Virus record (IMG/VR): IMGVR_UViG_3300025695_001214
Location: 1-21,121 of that record
Origin: a virus
DNA length: 21,121 bases
Strand: one strand, 5' to 3'
Part shown: positions 8,970 through 15,242 of the stretch, one piece after another
How the letters are laid out: the number at the start of each line of letters is the position of its first letter
Position numbering within the stretch: the first letter of the stretch is position 1
Position numbers and translations under genes: made by a program
The notes under the pieces: generated by a model
Databases searched by the model: none
What the model was told of the DNA's origin: nothing
Seen by the model: only the letters and a program-made list of their open reading frames with translations

Positions 8970-9172
8970 TGAGATTAGTTAAAGCAGATAACGGCCCCGG
9001 TATGGCAAGAGATTTAAATACCGGGGCCATAATCAATATAAATAGAAGTGAACTTGAACAAGCCCGTGAAGCAAAGCGACTGAGAAAAGCTAAAGATCAA
9101 GAGTTTGAGCAAATGAAAACGGATATTGATTCTATCAAACAAATGTTAACTCAGATTGTAGAGAAACTATAA
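8969..9172 (+). CDS. Small conserved-looking coiled-coil protein (67 aa)
   Basis: A 67-aa protein coupled on both sides by TAATG overlaps (with the DUF4815 gene upstream and the fibre gene downstream). Residues 1-24 read as a compact glycine-containing head (NGPGMARDLNTGAI). Residues 28-67 are highly charged with regularly spaced hydrophobic residues (LEQAREAKRLRKAKDQEFEQ, then M, I, I, M, L, I, V, L), typical of a coiled coil. No enzyme motif is seen. It may be an assembly factor or a minor baseplate or fibre part. The gene body contains a perfect GC-rich inverted repeat (8993-9028) and a late-promoter octamer (9037-9044), which may explain part of its codon choice: it uses CCC, GGG and GCC codons that are uncommon nearby. 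Confidence 0.75.
   Translation: MRLVKADNGPGMARDLNTGAIININRSELEQAREAKRLRKAKDQEFEQMKTDIDSIKQMLTQIVEKL
8993..9028 (+). other. Perfect 11-bp GC-rich inverted repeat (RNA hairpin) inside a gene
   Basis: GGCCCCGGTAT at 8993-9003 is the exact reverse complement of ATACCGGGGCC at 9018-9028, with a 14-base loop. It is the most GC-rich short stretch noticed in this AT-rich window. No run of T follows, so it is not a standard terminator; RNA processing, pausing or termination just ahead of the octamer at 9037 are possible roles. Confidence 0.75.
9037..9044 (+). promoter_or_regulatory. Possible late promoter octamer TATAAATA upstream of fibre gene
   Basis: An exact TATAAATA nine bases downstream of the GC-rich hairpin, inside the 67-aa gene and 127 bases before the fibre gene at 9172. 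The placement suits a late promoter for the fibre genes, with the hairpin separating upstream transcripts from new ones. It lies in coding sequence, so chance is not excluded. Confidence 0.45.
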
Positions 9173-9738
9173 TGGCAAAAGTAATTGTAAATTTATCAGA
9201 CACTATGGACAGTTTTGTCACTAAGACAAATTTAATTTCTACATATGTTGGCGATCTAACGACTCTGAATACAACTCAAGATTCTGACCTTGTTGGAGCA
9301 ATCAATGAGGTATATGCGCTAGTTGATAATGACCTAGATTTTAGAAGTAAGATTAGTGTAACAGATGCTGGTGGAGATGGATCATTATCCTATAGTTCTG
9401 CTACTGGCGTTATTACATACACTGGACCAAGCGCAGCTGAGGTTAGAGCACATATTAGTGTAACAGATGCTGGTGGTGATGGATCACTAAGCTATAACTC
9501 AACTTCAGGTGTTATCACATACACTGGTCCAAGTGCAGCTGAGGTTAGAGCACATTTAAGTGCAGGTACAGCAATTACATTTTCATCAGGTCAAATTAGC
9601 GTTACTGCAGGAAGTATTAATACTACACAATTAACTGATGATGCCGTATCAAGAGCTAAATTAAAAGACGAAGTTGGTTTGGTGATATATAACAGTGCAG
9701 GCACAGCATTAAAAACATTATACGGCGCAGGAAGTTAA
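9172..9738 (+). CDS. Tail-fibre-like protein with two tandem repeats (188 aa)
   Basis: The N-terminus (VIVNLSDTMDSFVTKTN and LVGAINEVYALVDN) is typical of phage fibre or baseplate-attached proteins. Residues 61-94 and 95-128 are two copies of a 34-residue unit that begins ISVTDAGGDGSLSY and ends GPSAAEVRAH; a third copy is aborted after LSAGTA. The unit is a recurrent shaft repeat in marine phage fibres. The C-terminus (SINTTQLTDDAVSRAKLKDE) resembles short fibre-tail modules. At 188 aa it is much shorter than usual fibre proteins, so it may be a compact fibre, a connector, or an adhesin part working with the next gene. The start overlaps the previous stop by one base (TAATG). Confidence 0.75.
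   Translation: MAKVIVNLSDTMDSFVTKTNLISTYVGDLTTLNTTQDSDLVGAINEVYALVDNDLDFRSKISVTDAGGDGSLSYSSATGVITYTGPSAAEVRAHISVTDAGGDGSLSYNSTSGVITYTGPSAAEVRAHLSAGTAITFSSGQISVTAGSINTTQLTDDAVSRAKLKDEVGLVIYNSAGTALKTLYGAGS
9352..9555 (+). repeat. Two tandem 102-bp in-frame repeats in the fibre gene
   Basis: Copies at 9352-9453 and 9454-9555 differ at about 14 of 102 positions by hand comparison. The last 21 bases of each copy are identical, and the opening bases are identical too. Many differences are silent or conservative, which suggests selection for the repeated protein fold after duplication. Confidence 0.9.
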
Positions 9739-9740
9739 TC

Positions 9741-10670
9741 ATGACAGTTAGAACCCCCTTAAAATTGAACGGCAGTAATCTTCAGGAAATGACTTCCACT
9801 GAAATTAATGCAATTAAAACAGAAGCCATTCGTCTTTATGGGGCAAATCCATATGTATATTTGTCAGTTGTTGGAAGTGGCGGTAATCTTGGAACTATTA
9901 ATGATACCAGATTGATTGCTGGCGCAGGAACAACAGATGTAACAAACTACGATACAGAGGCAGAAACCCCAAACGTTTCTACTACAACTGTAGGATATGC
10001 TAGGATTACTGAATCAATTGACACGAGTTTGGCTAGTTGGACTGATGCTTCTTATTCGTATCCACTATACTATGATGCCGGTAACCTAAGAGAAATGACC
10101 GCTGCAGACTTTGCAGATACATTTATTATTCCCGCTATTGATACCCTTACTTCAGGATCAACTGGAACGGCACAAGCTGGAACATACCATATTTCAACAA
10201 GCTCTTCGGTTTCTGGATCAACATTGGTTTCCGCCACTCCGGTATTCGTGGATACAAGAGCAAATGCCGGTGCTTATACTGCTGGCGGTATTCCTGAGAC
10301 ACTAGATCAACCAACGACTATTACAAATTACTATTTGCATAGAATCAATTCTGCTAGTGCTGCTGGCCATGAACTTCCGGTATGTTATACTAAGTCTGGA
10401 ACAAATCTTTATCAGACGCCCTCGGCTACATTCCAATCAGCTCTTACAACAATGATTAACTACTATGCGGCTGAAGTTACTGGAACTCGAATCAGGTATA
10501 GCCTTAATGGAACTGGTACTAACAGAGGTTCTGCTATGACTGATACGAAGCTAAATAGCTCTACGTACCTACAGCGCTTTGTAAATACCGACGATTATAG
10601 AACACAAGAAGTTCCGAGTGGATCAGCAACAACAATCTCAACAAACTACTTAAGAATTTACCAAGTTTAA
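9741..10670 (+). CDS. Putative virion structural protein (309 aa)
   Basis: A 309-aa protein rich in Thr, Ser, Tyr and Gly and almost without charged clusters, with beta-rich low-complexity texture typical of phage surface proteins. The N-terminus (MTVRTPLKLNGSNLQEMTST) is followed by an internal echo of the same phrase, YPLYYDAGNLREMTAADF at about residues 107-124 (compare LKLNGSNLQEMTSTEI at 7-22), which indicates two related modules. I do not recognise catalytic motifs. It starts two bases after the stop of the repeat fibre gene and is preceded by an AGGA motif, so the two are very likely co-translated. The best guess is a fibre or decoration protein; I recall similar proteins in marine phages, but the function is not established. 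Confidence 0.7.
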   Translation: MTVRTPLKLNGSNLQEMTSTEINAIKTEAIRLYGANPYVYLSVVGSGGNLGTINDTRLIAGAGTTDVTNYDTEAETPNVSTTTVGYARITESIDTSLASWTDASYSYPLYYDAGNLREMTAADFADTFIIPAIDTLTSGSTGTAQAGTYHISTSSSVSGSTLVSATPVFVDTRANAGAYTAGGIPETLDQPTTITNYYLHRINSASAAGHELPVCYTKSGTNLYQTPSATFQSALTTMINYYAAEVTGTRIRYSLNGTGTNRGSAMTDTKLNSSTYLQRFVNTDDYRTQEVPSGSATTISTNYLRIYQV

Positions 10671-10694
10671 TATAATAAAAGAAAGTGAATTATT

Positions 10695-11309
10695 ATGGCT
10701 ATTTTTAGCGGTAAGGTTGTATCGGCAACCTTTGCGGATTTTCCGACTAATACATTAATTGAAGTTTTATATCAAGAAGAAGATGGTGTTACAGCATATG
10801 TTCTTGAAGTAGATTTTACACAAAGTGATTTTAACGATCTTTTACAAGATATTACATTAGAAGAAATTGAAGCTGCTACACAAACAATTGTTAAGGCTGA
10901 AGCTAATATTTTTAATAGTGCAGTTAATGAAGAAGTTGAGCGTAGATGGGCTTTAGAATCCGAAAAGATTAAAGCAGCATACAATCAGTTGGATGAATAT
11001 GCTGAAGATCAAAAGCTTAAAAAATTGACTGAAGTTGAACAAGAAAGAGCAGATGCACTTAAATCTCTTCAGGAAAAGTATAATTTAGTTTCTTCATCGG
11101 AAAACATTACTCCAAAAGATCTGCTAAATAAAATAGAACATTGGAATAATGACACAGACTTTTTGTTTAATACAAAAATTGCTATTCTTGAAGATCCTAT
11201 TATCTCAAAGTCAAAAGATAAAGAACTTAAGTTGTCAATCAGAAAAGCTAAATCAGTGTTTGAGCTATTAAGCATCTATAGTGCGAGAAAATTAGACCAA
11301 AAGGACTAA
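10695..11309 (+). CDS. Charged coiled-coil protein, function unknown (204 aa)
   Basis: Residues 1-50 form a beta-like head (MAIFSGKVVSATFADFPTNT, LIEVLYQEED). Residues 52-130 are a long, highly charged alpha-helical and probably coiled-coil stretch (LEEIEAATQTIVKAEANIFN, EEVERRWALESEKIKAAYNQ). The C-terminal third is helical and lysine-rich, ending SARKLDQKD. No enzyme motif is visible. It directly precedes the glycosyltransferase at 11312, with two bases between them, and follows the fibre genes after a 24-base gap, so it could belong to either group. A fibre-assembly chaperone or minor structural protein are reasonable ideas, without direct support. The region is already as AT-rich by eye as the enzyme island. 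Confidence 0.68.
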   Translation: MAIFSGKVVSATFADFPTNTLIEVLYQEEDGVTAYVLEVDFTQSDFNDLLQDITLEEIEAATQTIVKAEANIFNSAVNEEVERRWALESEKIKAAYNQLDEYAEDQKLKKLTEVEQERADALKSLQEKYNLVSSSENITPKDLLNKIEHWNNDTDFLFNTKIAILEDPIISKSKDKELKLSIRKAKSVFELLSIYSARKLDQKD

Positions 11310-11311
11310 TA

Positions 11312-11950
11312 ATGTATAATGTGATATGTGTCAAGTTTGGCACAAAATATAATAGTCAATACGTTAATAAATTATATCATGATATTAAAGCCGTAGCAAA
11401 ATCGGACTTTAAGTTTTATTGCTATACTGATGATAAATCTGGTATAGACAAAGAAATCAATATCATAGACCCATTACCTAAACCAACCTTAAAGGGCGTT
11501 TGGAACAAACTCAGATTGTTTGATCCAGACATGCCTTTTAAGGGTAAAACTTATTTCTTTGATCTTGATGTTAAGATTTGCAAAGATCCTTTTATTCACA
11601 CAGAAGAAAAGGACTGGGAAAAACTTACTCTTATTCATTCTCACTGGAAAGTCGGAAAGTTATATAACAGACTTTCAAACTATGATGTAAAAGTAAATAG
11701 CTCTATTATGTCTTGGGATACTAATAGCGAAGATATTAATAATTACTGGAGCCATTTTAACACCGGCTTCAGGGACTACTATTTACGGAAATATGTGGGT
11801 ATAGATAGATTCATAGTACATGAAGATTTTGATTATTTTACATTTGATAATCAATATGTACAATCAAAAAAATATCAAAAAGAAATTGATTATGATCCAT
11901 GTGTAATCACATTTGAGGAAATTGACGTTGAACTCAGAGATCTTATATAG
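11312..11950 (+). CDS. GT-A-type glycosyltransferase, DxD motif DLD (212 aa)
   Basis: Probably transfers a sugar from a nucleotide sugar to an unknown acceptor. The N-terminus (YNVICVKFGTKYNSQYVNKL, then FKFYCYTDD) is the first strand-helix unit of a small GT-A glycosyltransferase. GVWNKLRLF at 62-70 is followed by KTYFFDLDVKICKDPF, where D84-x-D86 would bind the metal and nucleotide. Residues 105-190 are rich in Trp and Tyr and end with a VHEDFDY segment. It is the first enzyme of the island, two bases after the coiled-coil gene, with an AAAGGAC ribosome-binding site. Its NKLRLF and DxD layout is shared with the glycosyltransferase at 13408, so the two are probably paralogous. The donor, acceptor and linkage cannot be read from the sequence. 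Confidence 0.8.
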   Translation: MYNVICVKFGTKYNSQYVNKLYHDIKAVAKSDFKFYCYTDDKSGIDKEINIIDPLPKPTLKGVWNKLRLFDPDMPFKGKTYFFDLDVKICKDPFIHTEEKDWEKLTLIHSHWKVGKLYNRLSNYDVKVNSSIMSWDTNSEDINNYWSHFNTGFRDYYLRKYVGIDRFIVHEDFDYFTFDNQYVQSKKYQKEIDYDPCVITFEEIDVELRDLI

Positions 11951-12551
11951 AGCACTAAAGCTTACTGAAGAAGTTTATGATGAATCGATGTATGGCATTG
12001 ACGATCTATATCGAATTAAAGATATAGGCCATTCGGTCGATATAAACCACTGGAAAAGCAAAGAGTGGTTAGCAAAAGAATTTCACAAACATTACAATCA
12101 TGACGCCGGACATTTTTATGTTGCTGGCGGGTGGTATGGTATGGCAGCATATCAACTAAGACAAATGTGGCCTGATATTGATCAGATGGCTATTACTTCA
12201 GCCGATATGGATCCGATGTGTGAAGAATATGCATGGAAACTATTTTATGATAGTAACATTGATTTTATAACTGAAGAAGTTGATACTGAAATAGACCTGT
12301 CGAAATACTCTGCTATCATTAACACGAGTTGTGAGCACATGGAGCAAGAGGATATTCTTTCTATCATTAAGAATAAACCTAAGGATACCTGGGTAGTATT
12401 TCAGAGCAATAATTTTGTTGATCTTACAGCACATATTAATTGTTGGCCAACAGTAGATTTATTTGCAGAAAGTCTTAAGTTAGATTATGTTGCATATGCA
12501 GAATCTTTAGACTTAGGTGACTTTAAAAGACATATGGTGATTGGTAAATGA
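11928..12551 (+). CDS. Methyltransferase-like protein (SAM-dependent, class I type)
   Basis: No ATG lies near the expected start. TTG codons at 11913, 11922 and 11928 are in frame; 11928 is chosen because GAGG at 11915-11918 is spaced well before it. This start overlaps the upstream glycosyltransferase by 23 bases (TTG at 11913 would give 38). Counting from 11913, HFYVAGGWYGMAAYQL at 67-82 fits a glycine-rich nucleotide-binding loop after a beta strand, ITSADMDP at 94-101 provides an acidic end of the second strand, and YSAIINTSCEHM at 132-143 resembles motif IV. These suggest a class I SAM methyltransferase, though the loop is not the classic GxGxG. The substrate may be a sugar or protein side chain handled by the neighbouring enzymes. 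The stop overlaps the next ATG (ATGA). Confidence 0.65.
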   Translation: MNSEILYRALKLTEEVYDESMYGIDDLYRIKDIGHSVDINHWKSKEWLAKEFHKHYNHDAGHFYVAGGWYGMAAYQLRQMWPDIDQMAITSADMDPMCEEYAWKLFYDSNIDFITEEVDTEIDLSKYSAIINTSCEHMEQEDILSIIKNKPKDTWVVFQSNNFVDLTAHINCWPTVDLFAESLKLDYVAYAESLDLGDFKRHMVIGK

Positions 12552-13420
12552 AAAAGGTAGTTTATAGTGTATTCATTGATATTCCAGAAGATAAGTTAGA
12601 TAATCCTGGCTGGTTTGAAAATGGCGTTCAAATAAAAACTGATAAGAGTCTTCAGACAAAAAATGCCCTTAAAGATAACAAATGGAAAATAATTAAAAAG
12701 CAGGAAGCCTATGCTAAGTCTATTAAGGCTGATTATTTGTGCATCGATTGTCCAGACTTATATACTGATTGGGCTAATGAGTTTAGAGAAACATATCCTC
12801 AAATTTCAGAATACGACATAATTAATTTCTACAAACATTGGTATATGAAGGTATTTTCAGAAAAATATGATGCAGTTTGTTATCTTGACTTTGATGTAAT
12901 CCCGAACACCGATGAAGATATTTTTGAAGCTCATGACATCAATAACAGGTTTGGTTGCGCTAACTCAAATGACAGAGCGATGTGGGGTAAAACAGTTTCT
13001 CCTAGTGAATACAATACTTGTATTCGTAACCCTGCCACGAAATACTGGAACGCTCATGCAATGTTGATGGCTGATGGTCATGACCCTGAGAATGATGTAT
13101 TTAATACGGGCATTATGGTAGCTTCATCTAAGATTATTAAAGAGCTAGGTTATTTCAATGATATGAAAGAAAACCTGAGCTTGATGACAGAACTAAAAGA
13201 AGAAGAAGATTCGATGTATCCTCACAACATTCAACGTGTATTTGGATATGATAATGAAACTCTGTTTTCATATTTGGTTCATTCAAAGTCTATCGATATT
13301 CAATATCTCAACGGCCCTTGGCATTATATCATCGATGAAAAATTTGATAGTATGAAGCGTGTGGATCCTAATGCTAAGATGTATCACTTCATTAATAAAA
13401 AAATGGAATGGGTTTTGTGA
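12548..13420 (+). CDS. GT8-like glycosyltransferase, DxD motif DFD (290 aa)
   Basis: Residues 108-120 read DAVCYLDFDVIPN: the strand ends with D114-x-D116, the metal-binding motif of GT-A enzymes. VFNTGIMVAS at 184-193, DNETLFSYLV at 235-244 and MYHFIN at 278-283, with H280 as a likely metal ligand, complete the pattern of a GT8-like retaining glycosyltransferase. The N-terminus (KKVVYSVFIDIPEDKL) is a normal first strand. It is the longest of the three glycosyltransferases here and the most complete. ATGA overlap with the methyltransferase stop indicates translational coupling. Donor sugar and acceptor are unknown; the position in a fibre region makes a virion glycosylation role possible. 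Confidence 0.82.
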   Translation: MKKVVYSVFIDIPEDKLDNPGWFENGVQIKTDKSLQTKNALKDNKWKIIKKQEAYAKSIKADYLCIDCPDLYTDWANEFRETYPQISEYDIINFYKHWYMKVFSEKYDAVCYLDFDVIPNTDEDIFEAHDINNRFGCANSNDRAMWGKTVSPSEYNTCIRNPATKYWNAHAMLMADGHDPENDVFNTGIMVASSKIIKELGYFNDMKENLSLMTELKEEEDSMYPHNIQRVFGYDNETLFSYLVHSKSIDIQYLNGPWHYIIDEKFDSMKRVDPNAKMYHFINKKMEWVL

Positions 13421-14091
13421 AAGTATTTTGTGTTCGAATAGGAAACAAATATGGTCCAGAGTATGAAGATTATATTAACTCGAAGTTAAGCAATCATGAA
13501 GTGATATGGATCCGTGAACAGTTTCATCCACACGTTCCTTTGCAATGGAATAAACTTCAAGTGTTCAATATGGACATTGATGAACCTGTAATTGTTATGG
13601 ACATCGATAAGCTGCTTATTAACGACTATGAAGAAGTTATAAACTATCCATGCGAGAAGAATGAATTTGTTTCTATTCCTTACTGGTGGAATTTTAATGG
13701 AACTCCGTTTAAGATGAGCGGTGGGTTTTATAAGTTTTGGCCTTCAAGAACAAAACACATTTATCAAAAGTTTATGAGTGATATACCTTATTACACAAAC
13801 TACTATATCAAAGCTGGATTAACAAATGGTCCAGTTAATGGTGAGTTTATGTTCGTCCAAGATAGCCTATACGGAATGGATTTAAAACTTATGCCAGATG
13901 CTTGGTTTACTCGCTGGTTAAGTTCTGACGATAAAGAAATGTGCGCTAAACTAACTGATAGATATTATGAGGTTACTGGTAATGAATACATCTATAACGA
14001 ACAATTTCATCCTGATCTAAAAATGGTCCACTTTACTAATAGTATGAACAAGCCTCACGAATGGAAAGACTATGAGACTCATATCAGATGA
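13408..14091 (+). CDS. GT-A-type glycosyltransferase, DxD motif DID (227 aa)
   Basis: The N-terminus VKVFCVRIGNKYGPEYEDYI parallels that of the glycosyltransferase at 11312. WNKLQVFNMD at 47-56 precedes PVIVMDIDKLLINDY, where D65-x-D67 is the DxD motif. MSGGFYKFW at 103-111, NGEFMFVQDSLYG at 144-156 and MVHFTN at 206-211 fit the acceptor loop and terminal His region of small GT-A enzymes. ATG at 13408 overlaps the previous gene by 13 bases; GTG at 13417 would instead give a tight GTGA overlap with its stop, and either start is possible. With the other two glycosyltransferases it may build a short oligosaccharide stepwise, but this is inferred from neighbourhood only. Confidence 0.8.
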   Translation: MGFVKVFCVRIGNKYGPEYEDYINSKLSNHEVIWIREQFHPHVPLQWNKLQVFNMDIDEPVIVMDIDKLLINDYEEVINYPCEKNEFVSIPYWWNFNGTPFKMSGGFYKFWPSRTKHIYQKFMSDIPYYTNYYIKAGLTNGPVNGEFMFVQDSLYGMDLKLMPDAWFTRWLSSDDKEMCAKLTDRYYEVTGNEYIYNEQFHPDLKMVHFTNSMNKPHEWKDYETHIR

Positions 14092-14863
14092 ACAATTTTA
14101 TAACTATAATGAGTTATATAATAAAAATGAGTTAAGTCTATGGCTTGACATTTCTACACACTGTAATGCTAAATGCCCTCAATGCCATAGAACGGATGCT
14201 AATGGCTTACAAAAAGTCGATTGGTTACCTGTTATTCAATGGTCAACTGAAGAGTTTAAAAAAGCTTTTACTCCTAAAAACTTAAGCCATATTGACAGGA
14301 TTGATATTTGTGGTACATGGGGAGATCCCATGATGAATAAAGATATATTTGAAATTGTAAAATATATCATGAATAATTCTAAGTGTAAAATATTAATTAA
14401 TACCAATGGTAGCATCAGAAATGCTGATTGGTGGTGGAATTTTGGATTACTAGGCAGAGAAAGAATCACTGTTATGTGGGCAATTGATGGCATTACGCAG
14501 GATCAACATTCGCTATATCGACAGGACACTAACTTACAAACAGTTTTAGATAATATGGAAACATTTACTGCTGCCGGCGGCATATCTCAAGTGTTTACTG
14601 TTGTGTTTAAACACAATGAAAAGGATATTTACAATCTAGCTTCACTAGTAAAAGAAAAAGGCGCTCAGGATATTTTTTATGTGCCTTCGAATAGATTTAA
14701 AAGAAATTCTACTAAGTTTGAATTTATTGATAAAGTAGGTGAACTTAAATTTTTAGAAAAATCTTCTTTAGACGAATATAATGCACCAGGTCTTTTTTGG
14801 AAAACTCTATTTCTAGAAGAAGAAGATAAAATGGAAGTGATACGTAATGCAACACCGAAATAA
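14072..14863 (+). CDS. Radical SAM core protein (263 aa), SPASM part encoded separately downstream
   Basis: Radical SAM enzymes use a 4Fe-4S cluster to cleave S-adenosylmethionine and start radical chemistry. LDISTHCNAKCPQCHRT at 25-41 holds the cluster motif C31-x3-C35-x2-C38. The usual GGEP SAM-binding loop is replaced by DICGTWGDPMMN at 78-89, with G84-D85-P86 in the expected place. LINTNGS at 108-114 and MWAIDG at 135-140 are the later strands. The protein ends after 263 residues at EVIRNATPK, where typical relatives continue into a SPASM domain; that part appears in the +1 frame in the next gene. It overlaps the glycosyltransferase upstream by 20 bases. The substrate is unknown; a peptide, protein or sugar substrate is possible. 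Confidence 0.85.
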   Translation: MRLISDEQFYNYNELYNKNELSLWLDISTHCNAKCPQCHRTDANGLQKVDWLPVIQWSTEEFKKAFTPKNLSHIDRIDICGTWGDPMMNKDIFEIVKYIMNNSKCKILINTNGSIRNADWWWNFGLLGRERITVMWAIDGITQDQHSLYRQDTNLQTVLDNMETFTAAGGISQVFTVVFKHNEKDIYNLASLVKEKGAQDIFYVPSNRFKRNSTKFEFIDKVGELKFLEKSSLDEYNAPGLFWKTLFLEEEDKMEVIRNATPK

Positions 14864-15242
14864 ATGTAATATTAAATGTGAATGGATGCAAACGAAAAGA
14901 GTATTAGTAAATCCTGATGGACAAGTTTTACCATGTTGTTTTTTTGCTAATGTTATTTACATGTATGATAGAATGGGCGCGCCTGAAGAATGGACTCCAA
15001 AGGCTGAGTATGGCATTTCAGATCAGTTAATGGATGTTCCAAGAGTTGCGCACGAAACAAGCCAAGAATCAATTCTTATGGATTATTATAAAAATCGTGA
15101 AGAGTATAATATATTTGAAAATGATCTAGAGGATATTTTAAATAGTGATTGGTTTAAAAAAACATTACCTGAATCATGGGAAGATGAAAGTAAACTAGCT
15201 AGACAGTGCAAAACATATTGCCAGGTAAAAGATGAAGAATAA
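14847..15242 (+). CDS. SPASM-like cysteine domain protein (131 aa), probable partner or split-off half
   Basis: This short protein carries six cysteines laid out like a SPASM auxiliary-cluster domain: C7-x3-C11, then VLVNPDGQVLPCCFFANV with C30 and C31, and C121-x3-C125 near the end. A Gly-Gln-Val-Leu-Pro-Cys-Cys segment is typical of the domain that follows the radical SAM core in one polypeptide. Here it has its own ATG at 14847, with GGAAG about nine bases upstream, and overlaps the core gene by 17 bases in the +1 frame. It could be a real separate subunit, the product of a programmed +1 frameshift, or the result of a frameshift mutation or sequencing error. It overlaps the next gene by 11 bases. 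Confidence 0.72.
   Translation: MQHRNKCNIKCEWMQTKRVLVNPDGQVLPCCFFANVIYMYDRMGAPEEWTPKAEYGISDQLMDVPRVAHETSQESILMDYYKNREEYNIFENDLEDILNSDWFKKTLPESWEDESKLARQCKTYCQVKDEE

Noticed and set aside
10671-10676. TATAAT resembling a host sigma-70 -10 box before the coiled-coil gene
   Set aside because: The region about 17 bases upstream does not resemble TTGACA, and such hexamers are common by chance in AT-rich DNA. It remains a possible promoter for the enzyme island but is not supported enough to list.
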